Notes under the pieces: model-generated
The model's input: only the letters and a program-made list of their open reading frames with translations
The model's database searches: none
Told to the model about the DNA's origin: nothing
Assembly: GCF_005502935.1 (NCBI RefSeq)
Contig: NZ_SCMP01000023.1
Coordinates: 1-44,562 of the forward strand
Direction: 5' to 3'
Origin: Pseudomonas sp. 2FG
GTDB taxonomy: Bacteria > Pseudomonadota > Gammaproteobacteria > Pseudomonadales > Pseudomonadaceae
Length of the DNA: 44,562 nucleotides
Shown here: positions 1 to 7,141 of the stretch, one piece after another
Layout of the letters: every line of letters begins with the position of its first letter
Numbering within the stretch: the stretch's first letter is position 1
Translations under genes and position numbers: made by a program

Positions 1-70
1 CCTGCCGCATCGGCGAGAAGAGCGTATTTATCCTCGGGCTATCAGGCTCAAATCCCCGAAATATCCGATC

Positions 71-108
71 AGAAACAAAAATGCCAATCAGCTTAACTGA
101 CTGGCATT
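71..108 (-). terminator. Rho-independent terminator of trmL
   Basis: Read on the minus strand, 11-nt arms (97-107 and 81-91, one G-T type mismatch) enclose a 5-nt loop and are followed by a T-rich stretch (complement of 71-80). It begins 36 bp after the trmL stop, so it most likely ends that transcript. The first 70 bp of the window hold nothing recognisable. Confidence 0.7.
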
Positions 109-143
109 AGCCCATGGGGCGCTTTTTTTGTGCCTGAGTGGCT

Positions 144-605
144 TCAGTCCATGGCAAAGCCCTGCTGGCGCCAGGCCTCGTAAACCACCACGGCCACCGC
201 GTTGGACAGGTTGAGGCTACGGCATTCGGGGCGCATCGGCAGACGCAGGCGTCGCTCGTCTGGAATCTGCGCGAGGATGTCGGCGGGCAGGCCGCGGCTT
301 TCCGGGCCGAACAGCAGTAGATCGCCGCGGCGAAACTCGGTCTGCGCGTAGCTGTGGCTGGCTTTAGTGGTAAATGCCAAGACTCGGTCGGCAGAGGTTT
401 CTGTGATACAGTCGGCCAGCGAATGATGGCGTTTTAGCGTCGCGTATTCGTGGTAGTCCAGCCCGGCACGGCGCAAGCGCTTGTCGTCCAGTTCGAAACC
501 CAACGGCTCGATCAGATGCAACTGACAGCCGGTGTTCGCACACAGACGGATGATGTTGCCGGTATTCGGGGGAATCTCGGGCTGGAACAGAACGACATGG
601 AACAT
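144..605 (-). CDS. trmL: tRNA (cytidine/uridine-34-2'-O)-methyltransferase TrmL
   Basis: A SPOUT-class methyltransferase of 153 aa, the usual length for TrmL/YibK. It 2'-O-methylates the wobble nucleotide 34 of tRNA-Leu isoacceptors using S-adenosylmethionine. The N-terminus FQPEIPPNTGNIIRLCANTG is the family signature. The C-terminal half carries the knot-forming SAM-binding segments LFGPESRGLP (about residues 96-105) and LRLPMRPECRSLNLSNAVAV. The protein is complete, starts at ATG 605 and ends in a short tail, as expected for this dimeric minimal SPOUT enzyme. It is transcribed divergently from the pilus operon and has its own terminator. It corresponds in position to PAO1 PA5127 (from memory). 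Confidence 0.95.
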   Translation of the reverse strand: MFHVVLFQPEIPPNTGNIIRLCANTGCQLHLIEPLGFELDDKRLRRAGLDYHEYATLKRHHSLADCITETSADRVLAFTTKASHSYAQTEFRRGDLLLFGPESRGLPADILAQIPDERRLRLPMRPECRSLNLSNAVAVVVYEAWRQQGFAMD

Positions 606-715
606 AGAGCAGGCTCAGGGACAGGGCTGAAGGCAGCATTCTACAATTTAGTGCCGCGATCTGTCGTTCGCCTGGGGCGAAACCTGCGGATCGCGGCCGG
701 CAGGGGAGCGCGCAG
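606..715. promoter_or_regulatory. Divergent trmL / msh operon promoter region
   Basis: This is the only gap that could hold the promoter for the 17-kb msh operon. TACAAT at 642-647 resembles a plus-strand -10 box but has no convincing -35. Read in reverse, TAGAAT (complement of 638-643) could serve trmL. No sigma-54 -24/-12 element was seen. An AGGGGAG ribosome-binding site at 702-708 sits 7 nt before the TTG start of mshI. Confidence 0.4.
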
Positions 716-1633
716 TTGCGGTGGTTCGCGAGAAAAAGAACAACAGCGGACGGATTACTGGGTATCGAAACCGGGCCTGAGGGCATTGCCCTGGCTCGCG
801 TGCTGCGCACCCCCGGCGGATCACCGCGCCTGCTCGACTGCCAGTTTCGCCGGGCCGCGCCCGCGGAGCAGCCCGCGTTGCTGAAAACCATGGTCGGCGA
901 ATTGGGTCTCGGCGGCATGCCGGTCAACCTGCTGCTGCACCCCGCCACCTACCAGATGCTCCTGCTTGACAGTCCCGACGTGCCGGCCGAAGAGCTGCGC
1001 GACGCCATGCGCTGGCGGGTCAAGGAGCTGATCGCCGAACCCATAGATCAGGTCGTGGTGGACGCCTTCGCCCTACCCGCCGATGCCTACCGCGGTCGTT
1101 CGCGCATGGCTTACTGCGCCGTGCTGGCCAAGGCGCGCATGCAGGCCTGGGTGGACATGCTCAAACAGGCCGGTCTGACCCCGCTCAGCATCGACGTCAC
1201 CGAAATGGCTGTGCGCAACCTCGGTCTGCTGGCCGGTGCCGCGGGTATGAACCTGGCGCTGCTGCGCCTGCGCTCCAGCGAGGGCTTGATCTGCGTGCAG
1301 CACGGTGGTGACCTCTATATGGCGCGGCGCATCGAGCAGGGCCTGGAGCAGGCCGGGCAGGATTTCGCTGCGGTGGCCCTGGAGATCCAGCGCTCCCTCG
1401 ATTACTTCGAAAGCCAGCTGGGCAAGGGCTATCTCAATCGTTTGCTGTTGTTGCCGATGAAGCGCAACGGCGCGGCGGCCCTGCAGGCGCTGTCCGTAGG
1501 GCTGGCGGTGAAGTTGCAGGCCCTCGACCTGCGTGAACTGTTCCCCGGCCAGGCCGCCGCCGAGTTGGGCGAGCAGGAGCAGGCCTACTGCATGACCGCC
1601 GTCGGCGCGGCGCTGCGTCAGGAGGGGCTCTGA
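716..1633 (+). CDS. mshI: MSHA biogenesis protein MshI (PilM/GspL-like)
   Basis: First gene of the MSHA pilus operon, 305 aa. MshI belongs to the PilM/GspL-like proteins, which form the cytoplasmic part of the inner-membrane assembly complex and couple it to PilN-like partners. The sequence starts with an actin-like first strand (GLLGIETGPEGIALARV, about residues 13-29) and has the family's ELRDAMRWRVKELI segment near residue 100. No transmembrane helix is evident. The start is TTG at 716, chosen because AGGGGAG lies 7 nt upstream and no ATG upstream fits the alignment. The stop overlaps the next ATG (TGATG), which implies translational coupling. The assignment rests on the domain pattern and on being first in a canonical msh gene order. 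Confidence 0.85.
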   Translation: MRWFARKRTTADGLLGIETGPEGIALARVLRTPGGSPRLLDCQFRRAAPAEQPALLKTMVGELGLGGMPVNLLLHPATYQMLLLDSPDVPAEELRDAMRWRVKELIAEPIDQVVVDAFALPADAYRGRSRMAYCAVLAKARMQAWVDMLKQAGLTPLSIDVTEMAVRNLGLLAGAAGMNLALLRLRSSEGLICVQHGGDLYMARRIEQGLEQAGQDFAAVALEIQRSLDYFESQLGKGYLNRLLLLPMKRNGAAALQALSVGLAVKLQALDLRELFPGQAAAELGEQEQAYCMTAVGAALRQEGL

Positions 1634-2241
1634 TGCAGAACCTCAATCTCTACCAGGTCGAACGGCAGCGCCACAGCGGCCCGCAGAAGGCGCAGATGCT
1701 CGCTGGCCTCGCCGTGCTGGCGCTGCTCTGCCTGTTGCACGCGGTCTGGCAGGGCTGGCAACTGCGCCAGGGTGCGGCGCGTCTGGCTCAGGCCGAGAGC
1801 GCAGCACAGGAGCAGGAAACCCGCCTGGCCGCGGTTAAGTCCAGCTTTGTCGAGCCGCAGTTGGACGGCCGTCTGCCGACCGAGCTGGCCGAGCGCGAGG
1901 CCGGCAACCAGGAGCTGCAGCGCTTGATTGGCTACCTACAGCTGCTGGGCAGCCAGCAGAGCACGGGCTTTGTCGCGCCGCTGCAGGCGTTGGCCCAGTA
2001 CCACCCGCAGAGCGGCCTGTGGCTGAGCGCCATCAGTCTGCGTGCCGGCGGTACCGAGGTGCGTCTGCAGGGTAGTAGCCAGGATCAGGAGCTATTGCCG
2101 CAGTATCTGCAGCGGCTGGGGCAGAGCCCGGTATTCAAGGGGCGCGAGTTCGCCCGCTTCGACGTGCGGCGTGGCGAGGATCAGCTGTTGCGTTTCGATC
2201 TGTCCTCGCGTGCCGATGACGGGGAGAAGGTCCATGAATAA
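1633..2241 (+). CDS. PilN-like MSHA assembly protein (MshI2 position)
   Basis: A 202-aa bitopic inner-membrane protein of the PilN type. It begins MQNLNLYQVE, close to the N-terminal PilM-binding motif (IN-LLPWR-like) of PilN. A membrane helix follows at about residues 22-42 (MLAGLAVLALLCLLHAVWQG), then a Q/A/E-rich coiled coil (about 45-100) and a ferredoxin-like periplasmic domain. In type IV pilus systems PilN bridges PilM and PilO. It begins on the last base of mshI and its end overlaps mshJ by 8 bp. The Vibrio locus has an equivalent small gene between mshI and mshJ. The fold assignment is good, the exact name less so. Confidence 0.8.
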   Translation: MQNLNLYQVERQRHSGPQKAQMLAGLAVLALLCLLHAVWQGWQLRQGAARLAQAESAAQEQETRLAAVKSSFVEPQLDGRLPTELAEREAGNQELQRLIGYLQLLGSQQSTGFVAPLQALAQYHPQSGLWLSAISLRAGGTEVRLQGSSQDQELLPQYLQRLGQSPVFKGREFARFDVRRGEDQLLRFDLSSRADDGEKVHE

Positions 2242-2908
2242 GTGGTTGCAACGCTGGCAGGGCCTGGCGCCGCGCGAGCAGTGGCTGACCTACGCGGTTG
2301 GCCTGGTGGCGCTGGCTATGCTCCACCTGCTGCTGATCGGCGATCCACTGGCCGCCAGCCGGGCCAAGCAGGAGTCCGGCTACAAGGGGGTCGAGGCGCG
2401 CCGTCTGGAGGCCGAGTCCGCTCTGGCCGAGTTGCGGGCCAGGCTCGCGGCCGATCCCAATATGCCCTACCGCAGCGCCTTGCTGGCGGCCTCGGCCAGC
2501 CGCGAGGAGCTGATCCGCCAGATCGATCAGAACACCGCCGAACTGGTCACGCCGGACAAGATGAAGGCGGTGCTGGAAGACCTGCTGCGTGCCCAGCCGG
2601 GTCTGCGTCTGGTTGGCCTGGAGAGTTTCAGCGAGCCGGTGCAGCTGCCCTCCGTGGCCGCGGCCAAAGCGGCTGCCGGCGCAGCGGTCGCTGCGGCGCC
2701 GGTCACCCTCTATCGGCATGGCCAGCGTCTGCAGCTGGAGGGTGGCTACTTCGACCTGCTCAATTACCTGCAGGCCATCCAGGGCTGTAAGTGGAAGCTG
2801 AACTGGGACAGCCTCGACTATCGGGTCGGCGAGGCCGGTCCGCGGCGGGCGCAGATCAGTCTGCGGCTGTATACCTTGAGTCGTCAGGCGGGGTGGGTCG
2901 GTGTCTAG
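2234..2908 (+). CDS. mshJ: MSHA biogenesis protein MshJ (PilO-like)
   Basis: A 224-aa PilO/GspM-like inner-membrane protein. It starts MNKWLQRWQGLAPREQWLTY, a pattern common in MshJ, followed by a single membrane helix (about residues 22-40, VGLVALAMLHLLLIG), a coiled coil and a periplasmic domain. It is expected to pair with the PilN-like protein and align the ATPase platform with the secretin. The ATG at 2234 is preferred over an upstream in-frame start because it lies just before the helix, as in the family, and overlaps the previous stop by 8 bp. A low-complexity alanine run (AAAKAAAGAAVAAAP) lies near residue 145. Confidence 0.85.
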   Translation: MNKWLQRWQGLAPREQWLTYAVGLVALAMLHLLLIGDPLAASRAKQESGYKGVEARRLEAESALAELRARLAADPNMPYRSALLAASASREELIRQIDQNTAELVTPDKMKAVLEDLLRAQPGLRLVGLESFSEPVQLPSVAAAKAAAGAAVAAAPVTLYRHGQRLQLEGGYFDLLNYLQAIQGCKWKLNWDSLDYRVGEAGPRRAQISLRLYTLSRQAGWVGV

Positions 2909-3224
2909 AGTCCTTCTATTGAGTCTGCTGCTGTGCAGCGGCATGGCCACTGCCGCGGTCGCGATCGACCCCACGCAGCCGCCGGCCAACCTGCTGCCCG
3001 CCGCCAGCACAGGCGACACGGCACCGGCAGCGCTGGTGCTGCAGTCGATCCTGCGCGGCGCCCAGGGCAGCCGCGCGGTGATCAGCGGCGAGGCGCTGCG
3101 CGTCGGCGATGAACGCGCCGGCGCCCGCGTGCTGGCCATCTACCCGCAAGCCGTACTGATTGAACGGCAGGGCCAGCGCGAGCTGCTACGCCTGGCCGAA
3201 CCCGTTATGAAAACGAGCCGATGA
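2901..3224 (+). CDS. mshK: MSHA biogenesis protein MshK
   Basis: A small periplasmic protein of 107 aa with a cleavable signal peptide (MSRVLLLSLLLCSGMATAAVA). After it comes IDPTQPP, a motif frequent at the mature N-terminus of MshK and comparable to the PilP/GspC segment that contacts the secretin. The remainder (VLQSILRGAQGSRAVISGEALRVGD) matches the GspC/PilP homology-region pattern in which a hydrophobic strand is followed by a G-x-G loop. It starts at GTG 2901, overlaps mshJ by 8 bp, and its end overlaps mshL by 4 bp. It most likely links the MshI/J subcomplex to MshL. Confidence 0.8.
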   Translation: MSRVLLLSLLLCSGMATAAVAIDPTQPPANLLPAASTGDTAPAALVLQSILRGAQGSRAVISGEALRVGDERAGARVLAIYPQAVLIERQGQRELLRLAEPVMKTSR

Positions 3225-4846
3225 TGCCCATGACCTCATTTATGTCTAGCTTTGGCCGGCCGAGCCTCGGCCTGCTGAGCCTGGTTTGCCTGCTGAGTGC
3301 CTGCCAGACCTTCCAGGATGGCGACCAGCAGCTCTACGAGCAGAGCGGCAAACTGCTCGACGAAAGCCTGCAGCAGGCCCAGGGCAAGGTAGCGCCGCCG
3401 CCGTCGGTACAGGCCGCACTGATGCCGCCGCTGAGTGGCGGCAGTAGCCTGGACAGCGGCCCGCGCTTCGACGTGGCGGCCAAGGACATGCCGGCCCGCG
3501 AGTTCTTCCTCAGCCTGATGGAAGGTGCCGGGCAGAACCTGGTGGTGCACCCGGACGTGGGCGGCAGCATCACCTTCAGCCTGCGCCGGGTGACCCTGGA
3601 GGAGGTGCTGGCCGCGGTGCGCGACAGCTATGGCTATGACTTCCGCCGCAGCAGCTACGGCTACCAGATCCTGCCCAACCGCGCGATCACCCGCAGCTAC
3701 AACCTCAACTACCTGAACCTGCAGCGCCTCGGCCAGTCCGATACCCGCGTCAGCTCAGGCCAGGTGGTCAGCACCGATAGCACCGAGAGCAGTGGCAGCA
3801 ACAGTTACGGCAATAGCGGCAGCAGCAGCGACCGCTCGGTGACTACCCTCAATGCCAGCCAGGTGACCACTTCGAGCAATGTCGATTTCTGGCGTGAAGT
3901 GCGCGAGGTGGTGGCGATGATAGTCGGCGGCGAGCAGGGCAACAGCGTGGTGGTCAACCCGCAGGCCAGCCTGCTGGTGGTGCGTGCCAACAGTGCCGAC
4001 CAGGAGAACGTCGCGCGGTTCCTCGCGCAGGCGCAGCGCAACTTGCAGCGCCAGGTGATCCTGGAGACCAAGATCCTCGAAGTGCAGCTGTCCGACGGCT
4101 TCCAGTCCGGAATCAGCTGGGAGCAGCTGGGGGGCGATGTCAGCACCAGCCTGGACGGCGAGGCGCTGAGCGGCCCGACCGGTATCGGCGGGGTATTCAG
4201 CAGCGTGCTGTCCTTCGGTGACTTCACCGCCCTGATCCAACTGCTGGAAACCCAGGGCGAGGTGCGTGTGCTGTCCAGCCCGCGGGTTTCCACGCTGAAC
4301 AACCAGAAGGCGGTGATCAAGGTCGGTACCGACGAGTTCTTCGTCACCGAGGTGTCGTCGACCAGCTCGACCACCACAGTCGCCGGGGTCACCGAGCCGA
4401 CCCAGGACATCACCCTGACCCCGTTCTTCTCCGGCATCTCGCTGGACGTGACGCCGCAGATCGACGAGAACGAGACCGTCACCCTGCACGTGCGCCCGAC
4501 GGTCAGCCGCGTGCGCGACCAGAACAAGCTCATCGTCCTGGGCGAGGATAACGTGTTCAACTTGCCGCTGGCCTTGTCCACCACCCGCCAGTCCGACTCC
4601 ATCGTGCGAGCCCGCAGTGGCCAGGTGGTGGTGATCGGCGGGCTGCTGCAGAACACCAACGAAAACACCGACGCCGAAATCCCCTGGGCCAGCACCCTGC
4701 CGATCGTCGGCAACCTGTTCAAGCAGCAGCGCAAGGCCCTGCAGAAGAGCGAACTGGTCATCCTGATGCGTCCGCAGGTGGTCAGCGACGAGGTCTGGCT
4801 GGATGAGCTGCGCAAGAGCGCGGAAACCTTCAAGGAACTGAGGTAA
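3221..4846 (+). CDS. mshL: MSHA pilus secretin MshL
   Basis: Outer-membrane secretin channel, 541 aa. A lipoprotein-type signal ends in LLSAC (Cys28 from ATG 3221, Cys25 from ATG 3230). An STN/N0-like domain follows at about residues 85-145 (FFLSLMEGAGQNLVVHPDVGGSITFSLR, split here by its strands). A Ser-rich loop (about 180-210) precedes a secretin N1 domain. The C-terminal secretin core includes the conserved segment with VVIGGLLQNT and WASTLPIVGNLFK (about residues 470-505). It forms the multimeric gate through which the pilus exits. The lipobox suggests self-anchoring in the outer membrane, so a dedicated pilotin may not be required. The start overlaps mshK (ATGATG), and MshM follows after 4 bp. 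Confidence 0.93.
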   Translation: MMPMTSFMSSFGRPSLGLLSLVCLLSACQTFQDGDQQLYEQSGKLLDESLQQAQGKVAPPPSVQAALMPPLSGGSSLDSGPRFDVAAKDMPAREFFLSLMEGAGQNLVVHPDVGGSITFSLRRVTLEEVLAAVRDSYGYDFRRSSYGYQILPNRAITRSYNLNYLNLQRLGQSDTRVSSGQVVSTDSTESSGSNSYGNSGSSSDRSVTTLNASQVTTSSNVDFWREVREVVAMIVGGEQGNSVVVNPQASLLVVRANSADQENVARFLAQAQRNLQRQVILETKILEVQLSDGFQSGISWEQLGGDVSTSLDGEALSGPTGIGGVFSSVLSFGDFTALIQLLETQGEVRVLSSPRVSTLNNQKAVIKVGTDEFFVTEVSSTSSTTTVAGVTEPTQDITLTPFFSGISLDVTPQIDENETVTLHVRPTVSRVRDQNKLIVLGEDNVFNLPLALSTTRQSDSIVRARSGQVVVIGGLLQNTNENTDAEIPWASTLPIVGNLFKQQRKALQKSELVILMRPQVVSDEVWLDELRKSAETFKELR

Positions 4847-4850
4847 GGCG

Positions 4851-5783
4851 ATGTACGAAGCCTTCTTCGGCCTGCGCGAGAAACCCTTCGCCCTGACCCC
4901 GAACACCGGATTCCTGGTGCAGCTGGCGCCCTATCAGGCCTGCCTCAATCTGCTGCGCGTGGCGCTGGCCGAAGGCGAGGGTTTCATCAAGGTCACAGGT
5001 GAAGTCGGCACCGGCAAGACCCTGCTGTGCCGCGCGCTGCTCAACCAGTTGGACGCCGAGCGCTACCAGTTGGCCTACCTGCCCAACCCGGGGCTGAGCC
5101 CGGTCGGCCTGCGCCAGGCGCTGGCCCGCGAGCTGCACATCGAGGGCTGCGAAGAGCTGGATGCCCAGGCTGTGCTGGAGGCTTTGCATCGCCGTCTGAT
5201 CGAACTGGCCGCCGCCGGCAAGAGCACCGTAGTCCTGATCGACGAAGCCCAGGCGCTGCCCACCGCCACGCTGGAAGCGCTGCGCCTGCTGACCAACCTG
5301 GAAACCGAGCAGGCCAAACTCTTGCAGGTGGTGCTGTTCGGCCAGCCGGAGCTGGACGCCACCCTCGAACGCAACGAATTCCGTCAGTTGCGCCAGCGCA
5401 TCACCTTTTCCTACCGCCTGCGCCCGCTGGACGTGAAGGACACCACTCGCTATCTACAGGAACGTCTGGCGGTCGCCGGCTACCGCGGCGAGCCGCTCTT
5501 CGCCCCGGCCGCGGTACGCCGGTTGGTGCGTGGCAGCGGCGGCATCCCGCGGCTGCTCAACATCCTCGCGCACAAGGCGCTGATGGCCGCCTATGGCGAA
5601 GGTCGCCGGCAGGCCACGGCCCGCCATGTGCGCCGCGCCCAGCTGGATACCGAAGGTGCGCAGCCGTTTCTGCGCCGCAACCCGCGCTGGCTGAGCTGGA
5701 GCCTGGCGGCCGGCGCCTTGTCGCTGCTGCTGGTGGGCGGCGCCTGGCCCTGGCTGGCGCACTGGCGGGAGCTGCTGCCATGA
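4851..5783 (+). CDS. mshM: MSHA biogenesis AAA ATPase MshM (ExeA/GspA-like)
   Basis: A 310-aa AAA+ ATPase of the ExeA/GspA type. The N-terminal MYEAFFGLREKPFALTPN is the family opening. Walker A is GEVGTGKT (about residues 46-53) and Walker B VVLIDEAQ (about 126-133). A single membrane helix lies at the C-terminus (about 281-305, WSLAAGALSLLLVGG), so the ATPase domain is cytoplasmic. ExeA-type proteins use ATP to help insert or assemble the secretin through peptidoglycan. The usual GspA peptidoglycan-binding domain is absent. In MSHA loci the next gene, mshN, probably supplies the periplasmic part. It overlaps mshN by 4 bp (ATGA). Confidence 0.9.
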   Translation: MYEAFFGLREKPFALTPNTGFLVQLAPYQACLNLLRVALAEGEGFIKVTGEVGTGKTLLCRALLNQLDAERYQLAYLPNPGLSPVGLRQALARELHIEGCEELDAQAVLEALHRRLIELAAAGKSTVVLIDEAQALPTATLEALRLLTNLETEQAKLLQVVLFGQPELDATLERNEFRQLRQRITFSYRLRPLDVKDTTRYLQERLAVAGYRGEPLFAPAAVRRLVRGSGGIPRLLNILAHKALMAAYGEGRRQATARHVRRAQLDTEGAQPFLRRNPRWLSWSLAAGALSLLLVGGAWPWLAHWRELLP

Positions 5784-7141
5784 GCCTGGTCAACGACATG
5801 CTGCGCGATCTGGAAGAGCGCCGCGCCGCGCCGACCGAGCGCCTGCAGCTGGATGGCCTGCACGCCGTGGACGAGGCCGGTGCCGCTAACCGCGAGCGCC
5901 TGGAGCAGGTACGCCGGGGCCTGATCTGGCTGGTCGCGGCGGTGCTGCTCGGCCTGCTGGCGGGGCCGATGATCGGTAGGCTGGTCAACGAACCGCAGCC
6001 GCTGAGCAGTGCGCCGCCTGCTCCGGCGGCCCCTGCGGCTGTCGCACCCGTCGTAGCGCAGGTGCTGGAGGTCTTGCCGCAGCACGATGGCCGTGGCCTG
6101 GTGCTACAGCTGCTGCTGGACCGCGCGGTGCCCTACCAGCGCAGCGAGGAAAGCGGTGCGGTCAGCCTGCGCCTGGCCGGCGCGCAACTGGGCGGCGCGC
6201 CGCAGCAGGGCCGGCTGCAGCGTGACGGTCGCAGCCTGTCCTGGCGGGTGGAAGCCCAGGGCCAGGATGTGCAGGTACTGCTGGTCGGCCTGGGTGACGG
6301 CCTGGAGGTGCGCGATCGCCTGGAACCGGCCGGCGACCGCTGGCTGCTGTGGATCGAAGTGCCGCTGACGTCGTCGGCGCCGGCTGCCGAAGCGCCAGTC
6401 GAGTTGGAAAACCTGCCGGCTGCCGCACCGGCAACCCCGGCAGTAGAGGCACCGCTGCCGGCCTGGGCCAGCGCTCCCGTGCCGCCGGCCAATGCGCCGG
6501 TAGAAGCGGTGCCGGCGCCAGTCAGCCCTGAGCCGGTGCGGGTCAGCGGGCCGCCCGAAGTCAAGATCGCCCCCTACCAGCCGGATGCCCTGAGCCAGGC
6601 GCGTCAGGCCCTGCAGGCGGGCGACTATCCGCGGGCGATCCGCGAACTGGAGGCTCTGCAGCAAAAACGCGGGCGTGATCCCGAGGTGCTGCGCTGGCTG
6701 GCCCGCGCCTACCTGGCTGGCGGCGAGCAGGCGCGCCTGCTGGCCTGGCTGCCGGCGCAGTTGGCGCAGCTGCCCCATGACAGCGAACTGCGGGTGTTGC
6801 TCGCCCGTACCCAGCTGCAGGCTGGCGATACCCAGGGCGCGGTAGCGACCCTGGAGCAGAATCCGCCGGCGCTGGCCCAGGAACCCACCTATTTCGCCCT
6901 GCTGGCGGCCAGCTACCAGCAGACCGGGCAGTGGCAGGAGAGCGCCGCGCTGTACCGGCAGCTGCTCGCCCTGCGCCCCAGCCAGTCGACCTGGCAACTG
7001 GGCCTGGCGATCGCCCTGGAGCAACTGGATCAGCCGCTCGAGGCCGGCCGCCATTACCGCCAGGCCCAGCAGGGTCAAGGCCTGGACGACAGCGCGCGAC
7101 GCTTCGCCAGCGAACGCGCTGCGGCGCTGGGAGCTCGTTGA
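5780..7141 (+). CDS. mshN: MSHA biogenesis protein MshN (TPR protein)
   Basis: A 453-aa bitopic protein. The N-terminus MSLVNDMLRDLEERR is the conserved MshN cytoplasmic motif. A membrane helix sits at about residues 47-66 (GLIWLVAAVLLGLLAG). The periplasmic part has two Pro/Ala-rich linkers (about 73-95 and 195-260) around a beta-rich domain. The C-terminal third (about 270-450) consists of tetratricopeptide-like helices (LSQARQALQAGDYPRAIREL, then further AXXXQAGD units). TPRs suggest a scaffold role between MshM, the secretin and the pilus. The ATG at 5780 overlaps the mshM stop, and the long upstream frame inside mshM is a shadow. The stop overlaps the mshE ATG by one base. Confidence 0.88.
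   Translation: MSLVNDMLRDLEERRAAPTERLQLDGLHAVDEAGAANRERLEQVRRGLIWLVAAVLLGLLAGPMIGRLVNEPQPLSSAPPAPAAPAAVAPVVAQVLEVLPQHDGRGLVLQLLLDRAVPYQRSEESGAVSLRLAGAQLGGAPQQGRLQRDGRSLSWRVEAQGQDVQVLLVGLGDGLEVRDRLEPAGDRWLLWIEVPLTSSAPAAEAPVELENLPAAAPATPAVEAPLPAWASAPVPPANAPVEAVPAPVSPEPVRVSGPPEVKIAPYQPDALSQARQALQAGDYPRAIRELEALQQKRGRDPEVLRWLARAYLAGGEQARLLAWLPAQLAQLPHDSELRVLLARTQLQAGDTQGAVATLEQNPPALAQEPTYFALLAASYQQTGQWQESAALYRQLLALRPSQSTWQLGLAIALEQLDQPLEAGRHYRQAQQGQGLDDSARRFASERAAALGAR

Noticed and set aside
81..129. A mobile-element end suggested by the inverted repeat near the left edge
   Set aside because: No transposase, target-site duplication or second copy is visible, and the repeat works well as a trmL terminator.
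2042..2233. The upstream extension of the MshJ frame
   Set aside because: The 64-codon extension lies inside the PilN-like gene, and the start at 2234 gives the family N-terminus.
5027..5779. The 250-codon frame before MshN
   Set aside because: It is a second frame of mshM; MshN starts at 5780 with its conserved SLVNDMLRDLEE motif.
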